Shown here: positions 61,401 to 64,000 of the stretch, in pieces
How the letters are laid out: each line of letters starts with the position of its first letter
Numbering within the stretch: the first letter of the stretch is position 1
Source of the DNA: Mastacembelus armatus
Lineage: Eukaryota > Chordata > Actinopteri > Synbranchiformes > Mastacembelidae
NCBI RefSeq assembly: GCF_900324485.2
Contig: NC_046645.1
Location: 11,745,824 to 11,809,823, forward strand
Length of the DNA stretch: 64,000 bases
Reading direction: 5' to 3'
Notes under the pieces: generated by a model
What the model saw: the letters and a program-made list of their open reading frames with translations, nothing else
Told to the model about the DNA's origin: nothing
Database searches by the model: none
Position numbers and translations under genes: made by a program

Positions 61401-61980
61401 TAGGCACATATTGTATATACTTATAGTTTTTGTATCTTCATAGTTGTTAGGCCCCGAGCCTTGTTTTCCTGTTTGCATTTTATTTTGGTCAGTTTCCTGT
61501 GTTCCGGTTCTGTTTGTTAGTTCCAGGTAGCTTTGTGTTTTCGTTGCTCATTAGTTAGATTACGTTCACCTGTGTCTTGAGTTGTGTGTGTATATAGATC
61601 CCCTGTGTTCCTTTGTTCCCCGCCAGAACATTAGATACGTTTATTAATGTTTGCCGAAAAAGAGCCTTTCTGTTTCCCTGTCTGCCTGCCTGCCGAACGG
61701 CAGAGAACTTTGTGTTTGCCTGAGCCCTGGACGATCCAGGGGAATAAAACCTGCCTGTGTTCTGCACTTGGGTCCTCACCTCATTCTTTTCCTCCACCAC
61801 CACGATACCCTAACAATTGTTTTATTCCACTTAGTACTTTTTAAATATTTTTAACTTCTTATTTATCTCACATCTTGGTACTTCTGGCTCTCTGCTGTGT
61901 ACCTTACTGTTGCAACAATGCAATTTCCCCATTGCGTGACAAATAAAGGTTTTCTTATTCTTACTCTTATTCTTATGTTA
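58455..61980 (+). mobile_element. Rex1-like LINE, nearly full length, inserted in the L2 5' region
   Basis: An endonuclease-like region (58560-59230; FTETWLT, SGDFNH, GRADHN) and a connecting region rich in charged residues (59440-59650) lead to the reverse transcriptase (59930-61070). The RT shows AAGPDGISSRLLK, FDFSSTFSTIQP, and FSDDSVIVG in place of the FADD motif. A stop at about 60242 and a frame change near 58830 and 59900 interrupt the protein. The stretch around QGTVLADF appears shortened, so part of the RT palm is missing. The 3' end has 'atgcaatttccccattgcgt' and a TTCTTA tail. The insertion lies where the L2 5' end begins ('aactaaacatgt' against 'atgttactagc'). Confidence 0.75.
61445..61815 (+). 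mobile_element. Second solo-LTR-like fossil, in the Rex1-like 3' region
   Basis: A 371-base block begins TGTTAGG and ends CCTAACA. It has a TATA-like 'tatatagatc' and a polyadenylation-like 'gaataaaacc'. It interrupts the untranslated 3' region of the Rex1-like LINE. It looks like a solo LTR; no internal genes are present. Confidence 0.5.
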
Positions 61981-62240
61981 CTAGCTAGCTAAGCTAACTG
62001 GTAGGCTAATGAGCGCTAAGTCAGGAAATAGCAGTAAATACCGGTCAAAATAGAAAGGTACTTGACTAGTAGGCTACCTGAATGTGTAGCGGTTAATGAA
62101 TTGTTTAGAGAGTTTAGTTAGTTTTTAGGTGTGTTAGCTAGTCTGTTGCTAATTGGTAGACGAACTATACAGCACAACACGCTTGCAATAGTAAGTGGAA
62201 TCGCTTATCCAGATGTAGTCAATCAGTGCTCAGTGTCTCA

Positions 62241-63028
62241 TTAGTGCTCAGTGTTTAGGAGAGAGGATGATTGTTCAAAACATATTTAAATAAATAACAA
62301 TTGATTTGATTGTTCAGACTAGGCCACGTTCTATTTTTTCAATGTCTAATTTTGATGCTCATGCACCAATTTTTGACACTTCTTGTAGTGATCAGGGGTC
62401 AGTATCAGCACCCTCATCAGTCTGCACCCATACAGCCCCATACACAGTAACTGTAACATTTTTTATTTCTATGTTACTAATGATCCCACTATAGTATAGT
62501 ATAGTGTCTATAGTATCTCTAAGTAGTCTCAAATTACCTTGACTGCATTACTGTTCCACTGGTTTTATGCTCTGTAGCATCTGGGTGTAACTGTAGTAAA
62601 AAGCAGAATCTCCTTCATTGAAAAGTTGTTTTATAATATCTGGTGTGATTTCTTGTGTTTTGTTAGGACTGAAAAAATACTGCTGTTGAGCTAAAAGACA
62701 AGCTGCCATTTGCTTAACTTTCTGTTCTCGTTTCTACCGTTTAAGTCCTCACCACAATGAACCTTAAACACACAAGGGCAGCTACAGTCATGTCCACTAT
62801 GTAGGAAAGATTAGTCAGAAATCACTTCTTCACTACCTGACACCCTGGACCCGCTTTGATTTGCATACCATCCCAACTGCCCACACAGACCTGATCCATC
62901 TGGACAGGGGCTTCTATAAGTCACAAGCTAGAGTGGTAAAAAAAGTTTGGAAAACATATATATAAGACTACAGACTATAAGTCCAATAAGTCCACAGAGA
63001 TGAAACATGACTGTTATATTTTTTATAC
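62241..63028. other. Spacer upstream of gene 9
   Basis: AT-rich non-coding sequence. Open frames are short and show no known features. I see no gene in it. Confidence 0.45.
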
Positions 63029-63118
63029 TGATCCAAAACGTATAAATAGCTGTGCAGTGTTTTAATTTACACTCAGATGCTCATGATGCCACCCAATGGT
63101 TTAGCTTTCTAAGACATT
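63029..63118 (+). promoter_or_regulatory. Core promoter and leader of gene 9, with short upstream ORF
   Basis: 'ctgatccaaaacg' precedes TATAAATA (63041-63048), 78 bases before the ATG. The upstream ORF (ATG 63083/63086) reads MMPPNGLAF and stops nine bases before the main ATG. Confidence 0.65.
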
Positions 63119-64000
63119 ATGACGTCTACACAGAGGTGGCCAGAGTTGGGCTGGGCACTTCTGCAACTGTTATTGGTGGCATCTCTCTCTCAGGCCGACG
63201 AGCTGGTTTGCAGGCAGAGAGAGGATCTTAAGAATCCCCAGCTATCTAATGATGGGGATATTATTCTGGGGGGAATATTCTCTTTACACAGCAGCTGGAA
63301 AAACAGAGAGGATTCCTACATTTACAAACCACTGCCACTGGAATGTACCAGGTAAACTAAAATCGAAATATCTTTAATATTTAAGAGAAACCGGACAAAG
63401 AAAAAAACGAGACAAAAAAAGAGACAAAAACTGAGTTGAAATTCAATTATTTCCTGTTATATTATTACCATCAGATGCTTTAATTTACTGTTGCATTGTT
63501 TCTGTTTCAAGTATTTCTACAAGTACATCTATATAAAATTGTCTGCATCAAGTTTAAATTTCAGAGAGTTCCAGTGTGCTCAGGCTATGATTTTTGCCAT
63601 TGAGGAGATTAATAACAGCACAGACCTACTACCTGGCATCTCTCTGGGCTATAAGATATATGATGCTTGTGGCTCTGTTGCCAGAAGTGTGAGGGCTGCA
63701 CTGGCCTTGGCTAATGGTAATGAGGCTGTTTCTATACCATCTGAGGAACAATGTACTAAACCTGCACAAGTACAGGCCATTATAGGAGAGACCACTTCCT
63801 CTGTGTCCATGGCTATAACTACTGTCATTGGACCCTTTTATATCCCACTGGTGGGTAAGACTTTTAAACATGAAATTGTAATTATTAAAAGTTAATAATA
63901 TGCAATTATTCTAGCTGCTCAGAGCAAATGTGTTAATGTTTTATTGCTTTATTTTAGGATGTAATGTCTTTTTCGTTTCAGATCAGCCACTTTGCCACCT
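63119..64000 (+). CDS. Gene 9: OlfC/V2R-like receptor, partial at right edge
   Basis: Exons 1 (63119-63351) and 2 (63565-63850) are complete, and exon 3 starts at 63982 (tttcgtttcag|ATCAGCCAC) and runs off the window. The signal peptide is [13 protein letters not shown]. The flytrap start matches gene 8 ([10 protein letters not shown]). It shares QCAQAM and SMAITTV with gene 7. No interruption is seen in what is visible. About 700 residues lie outside the window, so intactness is unknown. Confidence 0.9.

Larger units (their letters stand above)
53604..62240 (-). mobile_element. L2-type LINE, interrupted by three insertions
   Basis: On the minus strand the element runs from a 5' region near 62000-62240 (boundary uncertain) to its 3' end at 53604-53640. 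The 3' end carries the 'gcgctatacaaataag' motif and a TTGAA repeat tail. ORF1 remnants include a coiled-coil-like part (58187-58387) and an SGNH-esterase-like part (57335-57703, [15 protein letters not shown]). An endonuclease piece lies at about 56440-56620 (VGDFNIHVD). Reverse transcriptase pieces lie at 54400-55400 ([10 protein letters not shown]), with the C-terminal region after them. Frames shift several times, so the copy is inactive. Insertions at 55862-56426, 57729-58179 and about 58455-61980 split it. Confidence 0.75.

Overview
The window comes from a teleost fish, probably a spiny-rayed one; I cannot name the species. The genes are vertebrate class C GPCRs of the fish olfactory OlfC (V2R-like) family, with canonical GT-AG introns. 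The repeats are typical of fish: Tc1-like transposons, DIRS-like elements, L2-type, Rex1-like and RTE-type LINEs, a tRNA-like SINE and long CA/TA/GA microsatellites. I saw no prokaryotic features, tRNA, rRNA or CRISPR.

The core is an OlfC receptor cluster of nine genes. Gene 1 (3020-6922) is on the minus strand. Genes 2 to 9 are on the plus strand: 15072-18148, 20939-27149, 28050-31288, 32526-35972, 37437-40976, 42359-46047, 48851-52541, and a partial copy from 63119 to beyond the right edge. Exon coordinates were derived by hand from splice sites and reading phase. Genes 1 to 6 and 8 join into uninterrupted reading frames of 837 to 874 codons. Gene 7 has a one-base insertion in exon 2 and is called a pseudogene. 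Genes 5 to 9 are recent tandem copies about 5 kb apart until repeats enlarge the spacing.

Each receptor has a signal peptide, a Venus-flytrap amino-acid-binding domain (exons 1 to 4), a nine-cysteine linker (exon 5 and the start of exon 6) and seven membrane segments in one last exon. Gene 1 is the exception. Its ligand-domain exon is cut into four and its 7TM exon into two, by four short extra introns. The receptors presumably act in microvillous olfactory neurons as amino-acid odorant receptors; that is inference from family and residues.

The 8 kb between the divergent genes 1 and 2 holds a decayed DIRS-like relic, a CA repeat, a Rex1-type LINE tail and a cluster of three TAATTAG sites that could be an enhancer. 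Gene 3 carries a DIRS-like relic in intron 4. The flanks of genes 5 to 8 carry related Tc1 relics, one of which has a DIRS-like fragment inside it. The 10.6 kb between genes 8 and 9 is mostly a nest: a minus-strand L2-type LINE is interrupted by an RTE-type LINE fragment, a solo-LTR-like fossil and a Rex1-like LINE, and the Rex1-like LINE contains a second solo-LTR-like fossil.

The most interesting observations are: the extra introns of gene 1; near-identical 7TM stretches shared across divergent and even oppositely oriented genes (gene conversion); a stop-free, length-3n, hydrophobic intron 5 in gene 4; a one-base switch that turns an upstream ORF into an N-terminal extension in genes 5 and 8; and conflicting mosaic relationships among genes 5 to 8.
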